Program-made: the position numbers and the translations under genes
Notes under the pieces: generated by a model
Database searches by the model: none
Told to the model about the DNA's origin: nothing
What the model saw: only the letters and a program-made list of their open reading frames with translations
NCBI GenBank assembly: GCA_034665305.1
Contig: JAXDFZ010000019.1
Coordinates: forward strand, 1-64,000
DNA: 64,000 bases
Reading direction: 5' to 3'
DNA from: DASXRU01 sp034665305
GTDB taxonomy: Bacteria > Acidobacteriota > Blastocatellia > Pyrinomonadales > Pyrinomonadaceae
In this document: positions 55,067 to 63,806 of the stretch, piece by piece
Layout: every line of letters begins with the position of its first letter
How positions within the stretch are numbered: the first letter of the stretch is position 1

Positions 55067-56169
55067 CACTCGGTCAATATCTCCTCGGTCCATTTGTCGA
55101 AGTCGCGGTCCGGCAAACCAGGCCGCCCTGCAACTTGCAGATACGCCCAACTCACCAATTCTCGGAACGGGCTATCCATCGAACCAATTCGTATGTATTT
55201 AGCTTCGCCGGTTCCAATCACTTTCTCTTTAAAGCTCAATAATTCAAGATTCTTAAGGTTCGCTGACATACAAGGGATGCGGCCTTCTAAGCGAGGAAGG
55301 GGAAGCATTGCATCCGAGTACCCTTGCGTTAGGATTGAGGGGAAGCGATCTCGCAACCTACCAACGCCAGTATTTTCGGCGTTGATCAGTTTCAGTGCCG
55401 CCTTCATTGAACAGCAACACGCCACTAATATCTCGGCAACTTTCGCTTTTCGTCCACTGGAGGTCACTAGATCACACGAAGGGGTCAATACAACGCGAAA
55501 ATTATCGGGTTCATTTCGGTCTGAATCAGCTCTTACCAAGATATCTCCAAGAAGGATATCCTCGCCCACAGGCGGATATATATAATGTTCCCAAGGTGCG
55601 AGCTTTTCCCCCGGTTTCAACTCGGCATCCATTAGAGCCGCAAGTCGTCTTCGGCCAGAGCGAACTATTGCCTGATTTCGAGCGTCAGCGGCATCAAAGG
55701 CCTCGAATGCGAATGGGGCCACGTCTCTAAGCGCGGAAGCGAGTTGTTTTCTTACATGCTTCTCAACTTCTCGTAGAGCCTCTACATTCGGTTGCAACTC
55801 CTGTATCGCTGCCGTTAATGGCGTTAGATCCTTTCCCTTTTTTGCTGATTTCACAAACGGGTGAGGGGGATGGCGGCCAGTCGCGGCCTCAGGTAAAGCG
55901 GAGTAAACGATGAGAGGGCAGAACCGCTGATTCCACACCACATCGTACTCTTCTAATCCTGTGGCCTTTGCTTCAGCAGTCGGGCCTTCGAATAAATCCA
56001 GAATCACAATGTCAGGTCGGAAGTCATCGATCCTCTTTTCAGTTTCTCCAAAGTCTGAAACTTCACAGTTCTCCCCGGCTTCAGTCAAAGCTCGTACTAC
56101 CGGTTCTATGTTCTGCGGCTCGTCGTCGATGAACAATAGTTTCATGAGGAAGTCCATTCGCCCTTTCAT
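55054..56169 (-). CDS. Response-regulator-like protein with unknown C-terminal domain
   Basis: 371 residues. Residues ~9-120 form a receiver: D15-D16 (LLFIDDEPQ), phospho-acceptor D58 (DIVILDLFEGP), S90 (IVYSALPE) and K107 (PFVKSAK). After an Ala/Glu-rich helical stretch (~120-180), residues ~190-371 form a domain I do not recognise (APWEHYIYPPVGEDIL; VLTPSCDLVTSSGRKAKVAE; CCCSMKAAL). There is no helix-turn-helix. ATG overlaps the TGA of the kinase gene, indicating coupled translation; M9 is an alternative start. It is the obvious partner of that kinase. Confidence 0.85.
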   Translation of the reverse strand: MKGRMDFLMKLLFIDDEPQNIEPVVRALTEAGENCEVSDFGETEKRIDDFRPDIVILDLFEGPTAEAKATGLEEYDVVWNQRFCPLIVYSALPEAATGRHPPHPFVKSAKKGKDLTPLTAAIQELQPNVEALREVEKHVRKQLASALRDVAPFAFEAFDAADARNQAIVRSGRRRLAALMDAELKPGEKLAPWEHYIYPPVGEDILLGDILVRADSDRNEPDNFRVVLTPSCDLVTSSGRKAKVAEILVACCCSMKAALKLINAENTGVGRLRDRFPSILTQGYSDAMLPLPRLEGRIPCMSANLKNLELLSFKEKVIGTGEAKYIRIGSMDSPFRELVSWAYLQVAGRPGLPDRDFDKWTEEILTECQKV

Positions 56170-58325
56170 TTCTTAACCGGTAAATCGAAGGCAAACGAGG
56201 CTCCGCTCTTCGTCCCAGGGTATTTGGCTATCATTTGCCCGTTATATTGTGCGACCAGTTCTGATGCCACTGTGAGGCCCATTCCAATGCCACCTGGTTT
56301 ATGAGTTACCCCAGGTAAAAAGACTCGATTGACCTCTTCCTCCTCGATTCCAGGTCCAGAATCATGAACCCAGATACGAACACGCTTTCCGCCATCCAGC
56401 GCCGCGATTCTAAAATCGATGTCGCGCTTGTCTTCCGGAACTTGGGTTAACCAATACGCAGCATTGGTTATGAGATTCAAAAGGATTGCATCGAGCTCGC
56501 CAGGATCTACGGCAACTCGAGTCTTTGAGTCAGGTACGTGAACTCTAATCCGTTTTCGCTTGATTTCTGCCGCTTGAAGTTCGAGGCATTCCCGTATCCG
56601 GTCCTCGAGCCAAGAATCGCGGAGCCTTCGTCGAAATGTTCTACTGGCGAGCGGCGAAAACGTGTCTGCCAATCGCTCTAGCGCATTGACTGAATTATCG
56701 GCCGAGCGATATTCCAGCTGAAAATTCTTGTCTTCTGTCGAGCCATAACGCTTATCAACGAAATTAAGAAATGATCCGAATGAAATTGTCCGGTTTCGAA
56801 TTTCATGCACTAGCATTTGAGCTATTGTTCCGACCGTAGCGAGTCTGCTGTAATAAACAAATCGCTCTTGTATGGCATTTCGAGCTTTATCGAGTTGGCT
56901 ACTAAACGCCTGCAAGATTGGAACCGCTTCCGAAACTTCTACGCCTTGCTCGGCCAAACTAATCATTTCGGCAACCATGTCCTCGGCATTCAACGACGCG
57001 AATAGATCGCCAAGTGGTGTTTCTCGTTCACGCTTCACTCGATCAACGTCTCGCTCGTTTTCTAGAAGCTCTACAATCGCTTTAAGTATTTCCTCGAACT
57101 CAACGACTTCACGACTGGACACGAGTCCTTCACGATCGCTTGTATCCACAATGCTCGGATTATTTTCAGCGCTAATTGCGACGTATCCGACTATTTGATT
57201 TGTGCTCAATCTAGGACCCGTCCAGCTGACGCGCCTGAGGTCTAGACCCAACCAGTCACGTGCGTTCTCAGACTTCGGAAGGACTAAAATCCGATCACGA
57301 TACACAGACACACCCTTATGAGCTCGTATGGTCGGCCTTATTTGCGCTTTCTTGAGGTCGAACCGCTCTGAAAGCTCCTGAGTGTCTTCTTGTGCGATAT
57401 CCCAAGCTCGAATTTCGAATGAGAACGGGCCGCAGTGAGCATTCTTTGCGTCAAAACGCGACTTCTTAGACTCGTCGCGCTCATTGTCATAAATCTGCTG
57501 CCATCCTAATTTGAGTTTCCTTGTTCGACCCTTCCCTTCTCGAATGGGTGAGTATTTATATTGGGATTCAACATTCCCCTTCTTGTCTACCTTGCCCTTA
57601 ATCAAATATTTGGGCCTTGAAAGGAATTCCGGAGATTCAATCCTGACAGCGCCTGTGGTTAATTGCCCAGGGCCATTAAGGAAGATCTTAAAATCGTCCT
57701 CGGGTGCGAAGGGCGAGATTAGTCGTGCCAAATTATCTTCGAGATCGGCGATCTTGCCTTCATCCCAAATCGACTTCAAATCATAAATGCGGAGAACCGT
57801 GCCAGTCTCGGATTCAACGAACGGAAGCCCATCTGCATATTTCCGGCGCCGCGCATAACAGGCGGATATATCGCTCTCAGAAGCAATATCCGACCAGTCA
57901 ACCGTTACTTCATATGCAGCATCCTCTGAGGATTTCGTAATCAATTGTAACTGGCTACCCAGTCGTGCCATGGCCAGACGCCCAAGACCCTTTTCTCCAG
58001 CAACCCGGCGAAGCTTATTCCCGCTTTGTGCAACGGGATTGTTTTCTTTGAAAGGTGTCGCAACGAGACACCAGACATCGTCTATGATTGCCTTGGTCAT
58101 CCCTTGGCCGTCGTCTTCAATTTCAAGATATTCACCGCGTTTGGCGTCGCGACGGAATCGCACCCATGCATTCTCGGCAAATGCGTCGTACGAGTTCTTG
58201 ACCAATTCGATTACTGCCACGACATCGTTAGTGACGAGGTCAGCACCCAAGGCCGCGAACACGCGCGGGTGCATTCGAAAAGGGACGAGTTCAAATTGGT
58301 TAGATATACTCTTTTCTTCTGCCAT
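56166..58325 (-). CDS. Double-GHKL protein: MORC/Hsp90-like ATPase fused to histidine kinase core
   Basis: 719 residues. N-terminal GHKL ATPase: E40-x3-N44 in AVIELVKNSYDAF, DDGQGM at 71-76, GEKGLGRLA at 110-118, as in MutL/Hsp90/MORC proteins. A beta-rich region follows (~180-400). The C-terminal half is a histidine kinase: H507 in QMLVHEIRNRTIS, N617/N621 in LLNLITNAAYW, DSGPGI at 655-660, GIGMGL at 679-684. Two ATP-binding GHKL domains in one chain are unusual. No membrane segment, so it senses something in the cytoplasm. It starts five bases after the vsr stop and overlaps the receiver gene. Confidence 0.88.
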   Translation of the reverse strand: MAEEKSISNQFELVPFRMHPRVFAALGADLVTNDVVAVIELVKNSYDAFAENAWVRFRRDAKRGEYLEIEDDGQGMTKAIIDDVWCLVATPFKENNPVAQSGNKLRRVAGEKGLGRLAMARLGSQLQLITKSSEDAAYEVTVDWSDIASESDISACYARRRKYADGLPFVESETGTVLRIYDLKSIWDEGKIADLEDNLARLISPFAPEDDFKIFLNGPGQLTTGAVRIESPEFLSRPKYLIKGKVDKKGNVESQYKYSPIREGKGRTRKLKLGWQQIYDNERDESKKSRFDAKNAHCGPFSFEIRAWDIAQEDTQELSERFDLKKAQIRPTIRAHKGVSVYRDRILVLPKSENARDWLGLDLRRVSWTGPRLSTNQIVGYVAISAENNPSIVDTSDREGLVSSREVVEFEEILKAIVELLENERDVDRVKRERETPLGDLFASLNAEDMVAEMISLAEQGVEVSEAVPILQAFSSQLDKARNAIQERFVYYSRLATVGTIAQMLVHEIRNRTISFGSFLNFVDKRYGSTEDKNFQLEYRSADNSVNALERLADTFSPLASRTFRRRLRDSWLEDRIRECLELQAAEIKRKRIRVHVPDSKTRVAVDPGELDAILLNLITNAAYWLTQVPEDKRDIDFRIAALDGGKRVRIWVHDSGPGIEEEEVNRVFLPGVTHKPGGIGMGLTVASELVAQYNGQMIAKYPGTKSGASFAFDLPVKK

Positions 58326-58330
58326 TAGTT

Positions 58331-58774
58331 TTATCGAGCGGCGTTACGCGCTCTGCGAGGTAGCGAAAGGAAGCGCTCGTCTGAGAAAAGGAAAGTACTT
58401 GCTCGTTGTGCTAAGGAATCGAGCGCCCCTTCGCGATCTATCCCTTTTTTTCGAAAGCTACATTCCCAGATAGTCATGACTCTCCAACCCTGGCGGCGGA
58501 GTTGCCTGTTGACCTTCCTATCCCTCTGCCAATTACTTTGGAGCTTTTCTTGCCACCACTCGCGGCGCGTCTGAGGTAGTCCTGAAAGATGACAGCCGTG
58601 ATGATGCCAGAAACAACTATGAATGAAAACGATTGCGGAGTGTTTTGGGAAAACCATGTCGGGTTTGCCGGGAAGGTTTTTGCTGTGAAGCTTAAAGCGA
58701 AATCCCATAGCAAACAAGCGACGGCGGAAAGCAAGCTCCAGCGTAGTGTTCTTAGATCGAACTGCCGACATCAT
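58331..58774 (-). CDS. vsr: Very short patch repair endonuclease Vsr
   Basis: 147 residues from the first ATG. Vsr nicks next to T:G mismatches that arise when 5-methylcytosine deaminates. Visible motifs: SAVRSKNTTLELAFRRRLF, LPGKPDMVFPKHSAIVFIH, CFWHHHGC, the TRREWWQEKL helix and GWRVMTIWEC. The conserved family start (VDTVSKPVRSRM) extends 12 codons upstream of the ATG, where only an ATA (58810) could initiate. It ends five bases before the double-GHKL gene, and the C5 methyltransferase it normally accompanies is two genes on. Confidence 0.92.
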   Translation of the reverse strand: MMSAVRSKNTTLELAFRRRLFAMGFRFKLHSKNLPGKPDMVFPKHSAIVFIHSCFWHHHGCHLSGLPQTRREWWQEKLQSNWQRDRKVNRQLRRQGWRVMTIWECSFRKKGIDREGALDSLAQRASTFLFSDERFLSLPRRARNAAR

Positions 58775-58920
58775 TCGGCTTCGAACCGGTTTGCTAACAG
58801 TGTCGACTATCGTTTGCTGGCTCCCATTGAAGAATCTAATTTAGTGCCGTCATTCTCCCGGAATCAGCAGTGAGTGCGGAGGGATTTGACGTGGTCGCGT
58901 TCCCGAAGCGTTCACTGTAG

Positions 58921-60108
58921 TTAGTCCCTAACCAGATAGGGTGTGAGATCGATACGCGGCGATCCTTGACGGCGAACCAACTCAAAACCGCGATCCGTCC
59001 CGAAGATGCTTACGTGCTTATACGACCGATCCTTAGTTGTCGTTTCATTCATGCCCTCCAGCCACAATGCGAACTCTGCATAGGGAATTAACAGTAATCG
59101 TTCTTCTGAACCGCAGCCAAAAGCTACATAGGAGCGGTCTGTATCCGCTAGATATTCGGCTTGATGTGGATGAAAGGCAAACCAATACGAGCGAGTGCCC
59201 CCACGAACGTACTCGCGCGAAATGGCACAAATCAGTTTGAGCGGTATAGCAGGCGCTGCGAATGTGGCTCGCGATCGCTTTACCAGCGAGGTACCAAGCA
59301 CTTTCTCTAGCCGGCGTACGCACGCATCATGGAAATTAACCGGGGTGAACTTCGGTTTTCGATCGTCTGAAAGGTCCTCAGGTTTGTCCCCGTTGTCCTC
59401 GCTCTCTAAACCTTGTTCTTGTTTTAGGTCTTCCGTAGTTGAGAACAAGAGATCGACAATTTCGTCCAATCTAGTGAACTCTCGGGGGCGCAGGACCGAG
59501 TGTATCCGAGTTTGAATCTTCGGATCCTCAAGCTCTTCCTTGACTGCCAGAAGTCTCATGAGGGCTTCAGTGCTGATAAGCCGAACGTCCCATGCATGTC
59601 GGGAGCCTCTAATTTGAGCTTCAAGATCTCCCGTGTCGTCTCTGCCAACCACAATGAGAATTGAAGAATGATCCTCCGAAAGTTTCTCCGACTTGATTAA
59701 CCCCCGCCGATAATTTGCTATTGTGTTGAGATCGATGCGGTAGGTGTCTGTAGTCTTAACCTCGACAACGATAGCGTGGCCATCAGCTGATTTCCACAAG
59801 CCATCAAGCCCGAGCTGTCCGACAACCCCCCGATATCTACCGTGAGTTACCTGAAAGCCGAGACGGCTACCCATCTCATTAACAGTATCCTGCAAGACTA
59901 GACCGCTGCTGGTAAACGAATCGACGAGACACTCGGATGTATATCTCATAAGCGTCGCGGAAGGAATCTGGCTTAAGAAAGTCCGGAATTCGAGAGATGA
60001 TGATTTACCATCAGCGAGTTTGCCGTCACCGGCAAATGCGACGATTTGTTGCACGTGTTTGTCAGAAATTTGCTCACGCGAACCGCGCCACAGATCAATC
60101 AGAGCCAT
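58921..60108 (-). CDS. PD-(D/E)XK-type restriction endonuclease-like protein
   Basis: 395 residues. The N-terminal ~70 residues are helical. The nuclease core has D102 in GLDGLW and E116-V-K118 in HAIVVEVKTTDTY, the PD-(D/E)XK pattern, followed by RIDLNTIANYRRGL. After an acidic linker (~245-270), residues ~275-395 form another domain (AIPLKLICAISREY; YWFAFHPHQAEYL) that may recognise DNA. It is the probable cutting component of the island. It is the first gene of the leftward set and 146 bp before vsr. Cleavage specificity unknown. Confidence 0.82.
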   Translation of the reverse strand: MALIDLWRGSREQISDKHVQQIVAFAGDGKLADGKSSSLEFRTFLSQIPSATLMRYTSECLVDSFTSSGLVLQDTVNEMGSRLGFQVTHGRYRGVVGQLGLDGLWKSADGHAIVVEVKTTDTYRIDLNTIANYRRGLIKSEKLSEDHSSILIVVGRDDTGDLEAQIRGSRHAWDVRLISTEALMRLLAVKEELEDPKIQTRIHSVLRPREFTRLDEIVDLLFSTTEDLKQEQGLESEDNGDKPEDLSDDRKPKFTPVNFHDACVRRLEKVLGTSLVKRSRATFAAPAIPLKLICAISREYVRGGTRSYWFAFHPHQAEYLADTDRSYVAFGCGSEERLLLIPYAEFALWLEGMNETTTKDRSYKHVSIFGTDRGFELVRRQGSPRIDLTPYLVRD

Positions 60109-60309
60109 TAAACTTCTTCATCCTTCCTGGGACGGGAGACGATCCTGATTGTTACCGGTCCTGAGGGGTCCTACATCAGAGCTGAAACTTATCAAGCACT
60201 GTCAGATCTATGCAAGAGGTTTTGCATCTGGATGTGAGTAATCGGGCGGCTAAGCGCGACCCCGACCGGAGAGATCCAGCGTTTCATCTTCTATTTGGCT
60301 AGAGGGTCA

Positions 60310-60861
60310 CTAATCTTCCAAAATCGCTTCGGCGTCGATGGTTAGTTCTACGGTATTGCTGACGACTATGCCGCCTTTATCCATGGTGTCGTTCCAGTTC
60401 ACACCGAAGTCCTGGCGGTTGATTGTCGTAGTGGCAGAGAAGCCGGCGCGGGTTTTGGGGCCTTTGTTGACGCCGTCTTCCCACCAGGGGGTCTGCCACT
60501 GGCCGAGGTAGCGAACGTCGAGGACTGCCGGGCGCGTGACGCCGCGGATCGTCAAGTCGCCGGTTACCTGGTAATCATTCTCGCCTACCAGGGTCACCTC
60601 GTTTCCACGAAAAGTGATCTCGGGAAAGTTTTCCACGTCCAGAAAGTCAGGGCTGCGCAAGTGATCGTCGCGCGCCGGTTCTCCGGTCCAAATCTTTCGC
60701 GCGTCGATGATGACTTCGGTGGAAGATTTCGTAGGGTCTTCCGGATCAAACACGAGTGAGCCGTGCACGTCTTTGAAATGTCCACGAACGTTGGTGACCA
60801 TCATGTGCCGGGCGGTGAAGCCGGCCGCGGTATGTCCGGGTTCGAAAGTCCATTTAGGCAT
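60310..60861 (-). CDS. YceI family protein
   Basis: 183 residues from the ATG at 60861; the upstream extension to 60909 is not conserved. KWTFEPGHTAAGFTARHMMV and the closing motif TINRQDFGVNWN are typical of YceI, a lipocalin-like barrel that binds polyisoprenoid-type molecules. Many members are periplasmic, but this one has no signal peptide. Not related in function to the island next to it, as far as can be seen. Confidence 0.9.
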   Translation of the reverse strand: MPKWTFEPGHTAAGFTARHMMVTNVRGHFKDVHGSLVFDPEDPTKSSTEVIIDARKIWTGEPARDDHLRSPDFLDVENFPEITFRGNEVTLVGENDYQVTGDLTIRGVTRPAVLDVRYLGQWQTPWWEDGVNKGPKTRAGFSATTTINRQDFGVNWNDTMDKGGIVVSNTVELTIDAEAILED

Positions 60862-61021
60862 AGTGGGTGAATCGTAGATGGTAAATCGCGAATCGTAAAG
60901 GGCGACCACTTGGGTGGGCGTGGCTTTATGAGATTTGAAGTTTCCGATCCGAAAGTAATTCAGCGGACTGGCTCCCAGTCATCTTCAATTAGAAGCTACC
61001 CTCTGTGAGCCAGTTTAATAA

Positions 61022-61164
61022 AGCGGCTCCGCCGCAGCACAGTACGGAAAGGCTCAGCCTTTCCGGGAGAGGTTTTATTTCCTGAGGCTGAGCCTCAGGA
61101 TAATGATGGGGAGAGGCGGGACGGAAAGCCGGAGGCTTTCCGCACTGTGCGGCGGCAAGCCGCG
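61022..61164 (+). repeat. Family A long palindromic repeat, copy 1
   Basis: ~143 bp. Left end AGCGGCTCCGCCGCAGCACA then CGGAAAGGCTCAGCCTTTCC; centre CCTGAGGCTGAGCCTCAGG; right end GGAAAGCCGGAGGCTTTCC then GCACTGTGCGGCGGCAAGCC. The ends are inverted to each other and each part is itself a hairpin. Confidence 0.88.
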
Positions 61165-61274
61165 GTTAGATCTTCGAGGGGGTATGAGATCGGACGTCTC
61201 CGATCCGGAAATATTCAATACGCCTCGCTCCCCGCTCGGTCTTGATCAGATCTAAACTATCAACCACTTAATAA

Positions 61275-61422
61275 AAGCGGCTCCGCCGCAGCACAGTGCG
61301 GAAAGGCTGAGCCTTTCCGGGACAGGTTTTTATCTCTTGCTGAGGCTGAGCCGCAGGATAATGATGGGGAGAAGCGGGACGGAAACCCGTAGGCTTTCCG
61401 CACTGTGCGGCGGCAAGCCGCG
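61275..61422 (+). repeat. Family A long palindromic repeat, copy 2
   Basis: Same order and orientation as copy 1, ~85-90% alike by eye. Ends 139 bp before the RAYT start codon. Confidence 0.88.
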
Positions 61423-61561
61423 ATCAGTTTCTGGAGGGCCTTCAAGAATTCTCTCAGCCGGGTGGTCACCTTGCCGGATACTAGTTTCCTTGTATCTTCC
61501 CAATTCAAGTCATCTAGCCAATTCATAGAAGTTCCGCGGCGGCGTTCTTAAACTGCTGCGC

Positions 61562-62107
61562 ATGCATGTTATTTCGCGAGACTCGCCTTGTTATTTTCTC
61601 ACTTCAGTGCCGGCTCACCGTCTTCCTGTCTTTCGAACTGATGCGATAAAGGAGCTGACGTGTAAAGCTATCGACGAGGCACGCACGTTGGGACAGTTCG
61701 CTTTGTACGCGTATGTCGTCATGCCGGATCACCTTCATGTCATTTCGGATTCGGTGCGTTCCTCTGCCGACACCTTGCGATTCATAAACGGGATAATCGG
61801 CCGAAGAGTTATTGACTACTTGAAGGAGCATGGCTTCGAAGAGTCTCTGCAGAAGTTAAGGCATGAGCGGAAGAAGAAAGACTATTGCTTCTCCGTCTTT
61901 GATCATCATCCCAATGCGAGGTTGTTATTGACGGAGCAGATGCTAATGGAGCGGGTGCATTATACGCATCAGAATCCGGTTCGCGCGGGATTGGTTAAGC
62001 GCGCCGAGGATTACCGTTGGTCGAGTGTGCGGTGCTGGAACGGGAAGATGCATGCGGATGAACCGCTGTTGATGAATTTGGATCGTATCAAGTGGCGTAG
62101 TTCTTAA
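61562..62107 (+). CDS. REP-associated tyrosine transposase (RAYT)
   Basis: 181 residues. Single-strand transposase of the IS200/IS605-like Y1 superfamily. The metal-binding HUH motif is H-L-H in YVVMPDHLHVIS near residue 60. YTHQNPVRAGLVKRAEDYRWSS is the typical RAYT C-terminal stretch with the conserved helix that carries the Tyr. Bacteria keep RAYTs as single-copy domesticated genes that move REP palindromes. It is flanked on both sides by family A palindromes (139 bp upstream, 48 bp downstream), the expected arrangement. Confidence 0.92.
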   Translation: MHVISRDSPCYFLTSVPAHRLPVFRTDAIKELTCKAIDEARTLGQFALYAYVVMPDHLHVISDSVRSSADTLRFINGIIGRRVIDYLKEHGFEESLQKLRHERKKKDYCFSVFDHHPNARLLLTEQMLMERVHYTHQNPVRAGLVKRAEDYRWSSVRCWNGKMHADEPLLMNLDRIKWRSS

Positions 62108-62154
62108 CAAACGACTCAGGCGGCAACCGAATCATTATTGCGCTACTAGGTCAC

Positions 62155-62299
62155 GCGGCTCGCCGCAGCACAGTGCGGAAGGGCTCTGCCTTTCCGGTAA
62201 CATCTTTTTTATTTCTTCCTGAGGCTGAGCCTCAGGATATTATTGAGGGAGGGTGACGGAAAGCCGGAGGCTTTCCGCACTGTGCGGCGGCAAGCCGCG
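62155..62299 (+). repeat. Family A long palindromic repeat, copy 3
   Basis: GCGGCTCGCCGCAGCACAGT at the left, CCTGAGGCTGAGCCTCAGG in the centre, GCACTGTGCGGCGGCAAGCC at the right. Same orientation as copies 1 and 2; starts 48 bp after the RAYT stop. Confidence 0.88.
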
Positions 62300-62343
62300 T
62301 AAACACTGGCTCGCATTATTCAACTCAGATAGAATGCGCGGCC

Positions 62344-63234
62344 ATGAAGCAACCGTCTCTTACCATACCGCTGGCGGTGTTGCTGCTAGTGGCGGCGACG
62401 TTGGGTTGCAACCTGAGCAAGCGGTTGATCGCGAAGAAGCACGTCGTTGAGCCGTGCTTTACTGAACGCGCGGCCAGTTCAGGGGTGAGTGGTTCGCAGC
62501 AGCCTTCCATGGCGCCGGAAACCGGGTACCTGCTGACTTCCGAAGATGGCGGGTTCAGTGTTCAGTTACCGGCGGGGTTTCCGCCGCCCGTTCCGCCGCA
62601 GGCGATCGAACCGGGGCATGAATATGCGGGGGTTAGTTATTATTCCGTTCAAGGCTGGTGCCATTGCCGGGTTAACTTCAAGACGACTTCGGCAACGGCG
62701 GTGGCCGGACAAAGCGATGAAGGGGTGCTGTCTGACCGGCACGAGGTCGTTACCAGGTACACCAAGCCGCCGCCCGTGATTGAGCAGGAAGAGAGCGGTT
62801 ACGTTCAAGGTCATCACGCGCTCTCAATGTACGTGGCGGGCGTAGGCGTTAACGGCGAGGCTGAGTTTCTCCGCTACAAATTTGTTGTCGCCAACGGCCG
62901 CGTATATGAAGTTCTATTTAGCTCTGAGACAAGAGCTGAGTTGGACCATCCGCAGGTCAACGCTTACTTCAATTCGTTTCAGCTCATCAACGAACTTGAC
63001 GGCCGGATCATCAGCCAACCGGAACCGGACTATCCTCCCTTTGCCAAAGCCATGAACATCCATGGGACGGTCGTGGTCGAAGTAACGGTCGACACTAATG
63101 GCAAAGTGATCGACGCGCGCACGATCACCGGATCGCAGTTCCTGCGCCCTGCAGCAGAAGCGGCAGCGCGCAAGGCGCGGTTTGCTCCCGGCAAGACGAA
63201 AGTGAAGGGTGTGCTGACTTATACGTTGCAGTGA
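62344..63234 (+). CDS. Lipoprotein with TonB C-terminal domain
   Basis: 296 residues. Signal sequence with Cys22 in LLLVAATLGCNLSKR as probable lipid attachment (the box is slightly atypical). Residues ~55-215 form an unassigned domain (LTSEDGGFSVQLPAGFPPPV). Residues ~225-296 are a TonB-C domain (YPPFAKAMNIHGTVVVEVTV, then ARKARFAPGKTKVKGVL). It shares the domain pattern of 35894-36793 but is anchored by lipid. Role unknown. Confidence 0.83.
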   Translation: MKQPSLTIPLAVLLLVAATLGCNLSKRLIAKKHVVEPCFTERAASSGVSGSQQPSMAPETGYLLTSEDGGFSVQLPAGFPPPVPPQAIEPGHEYAGVSYYSVQGWCHCRVNFKTTSATAVAGQSDEGVLSDRHEVVTRYTKPPPVIEQEESGYVQGHHALSMYVAGVGVNGEAEFLRYKFVVANGRVYEVLFSSETRAELDHPQVNAYFNSFQLINELDGRIISQPEPDYPPFAKAMNIHGTVVVEVTVDTNGKVIDARTITGSQFLRPAAEAAARKARFAPGKTKVKGVLTYTLQ

Positions 63235-63265
63235 TGCCTTGGATGAGCCCGCACGGCGGGCGGCG

Positions 63266-63415
63266 ATATCCGTAGCCCACAGCGCAAGCTGTGGGTCATG
63301 ATCCGGTCTTCAGATTAAGACTGCAGCGCGGGCGATCATATATGTCGCCCCTTGCGGGGCTCATCACATCGTGTTGAATTGCTTTCCCACAGCTGGCGCT
63401 GTGGGCTACGGATAT
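63266..63415. repeat. Long inverted repeat (family G)
   Basis: Perfect 20-bp arms ATATCCGTAGCCCACAGCGC (63266-63285) and its complement (63396-63415). Inner hairpins include CCCACAGCGCAAGCTGTGGG and CCCCTTGCGGGG. Confidence 0.88.
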
Positions 63416-63527
63416 GCCGTTGGCTTGGCCAACTGGTTGACCATTACTTCCAAGTCGAGCGCTGGGGCTACTGCCCCGCTCTCGCGTTTCGGATTTCGTT
63501 GGTGAACTCCATGAGCGTCTTGCGCGT

Positions 63528-63706
63528 GAGGGAGCCCTCCCTGACGGTCGGGCTACTGCCCCGCTATCGCGTTTCGGAGCTGAGCGATCAGTTCCTCACC
63601 TGACGAACGTCTGGTCTCTTCTTGCGGACTACAGAAATCTGGGCGATTGGGCTTGAACGTGAGAACGCGCGCTCGGGGCAGTAGCCCGACCGTTAGGGAG
63701 GCTCCC
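63528..63706. repeat. Family B palindromic repeat, inverted pair next to a transposase
   Basis: Copies at 63528-63564 (reverse) and 63674-63706 (forward), the latter 100 bp upstream of the IS200-like gene at 63807. Order of orientations is opposite to the other pairs. Confidence 0.87.
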
Positions 63707-63806
63707 TCGCGATGCTTGGCAGATGCAAGAAACTCAGCAACCCACGAAACATCACCCCGATAGATCATCATTGCCCTGACATCATTCAAGTAGCATCGTC
63801 ATCCCT

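Larger units (their letters stand above)
60862..61561. other. Gene-free interval with two family A repeats upstream of the RAYT gene
   Basis: About 700 bp. Two direct copies of family A (61022-61164 and 61275-61422). Reading frames in it (for example 61260-61526 minus) are translations of the repeats. Confidence 0.75.
63235..63806. other. Gene-free interval with a palindrome and a family B pair
   Basis: About 570 bp upstream of the second transposase. It holds a long inverted repeat (63266-63415), a GGGGCTACTGCCCCGC fragment near 63463, and two family B copies. No gene seen. Confidence 0.7.

Noticed and set aside
58589..58873. 94-codon plus-strand frame
   Set aside because: Antisense to vsr.
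61260..61526. 88-codon minus-strand frame
   Set aside because: Translation of a family A palindrome.
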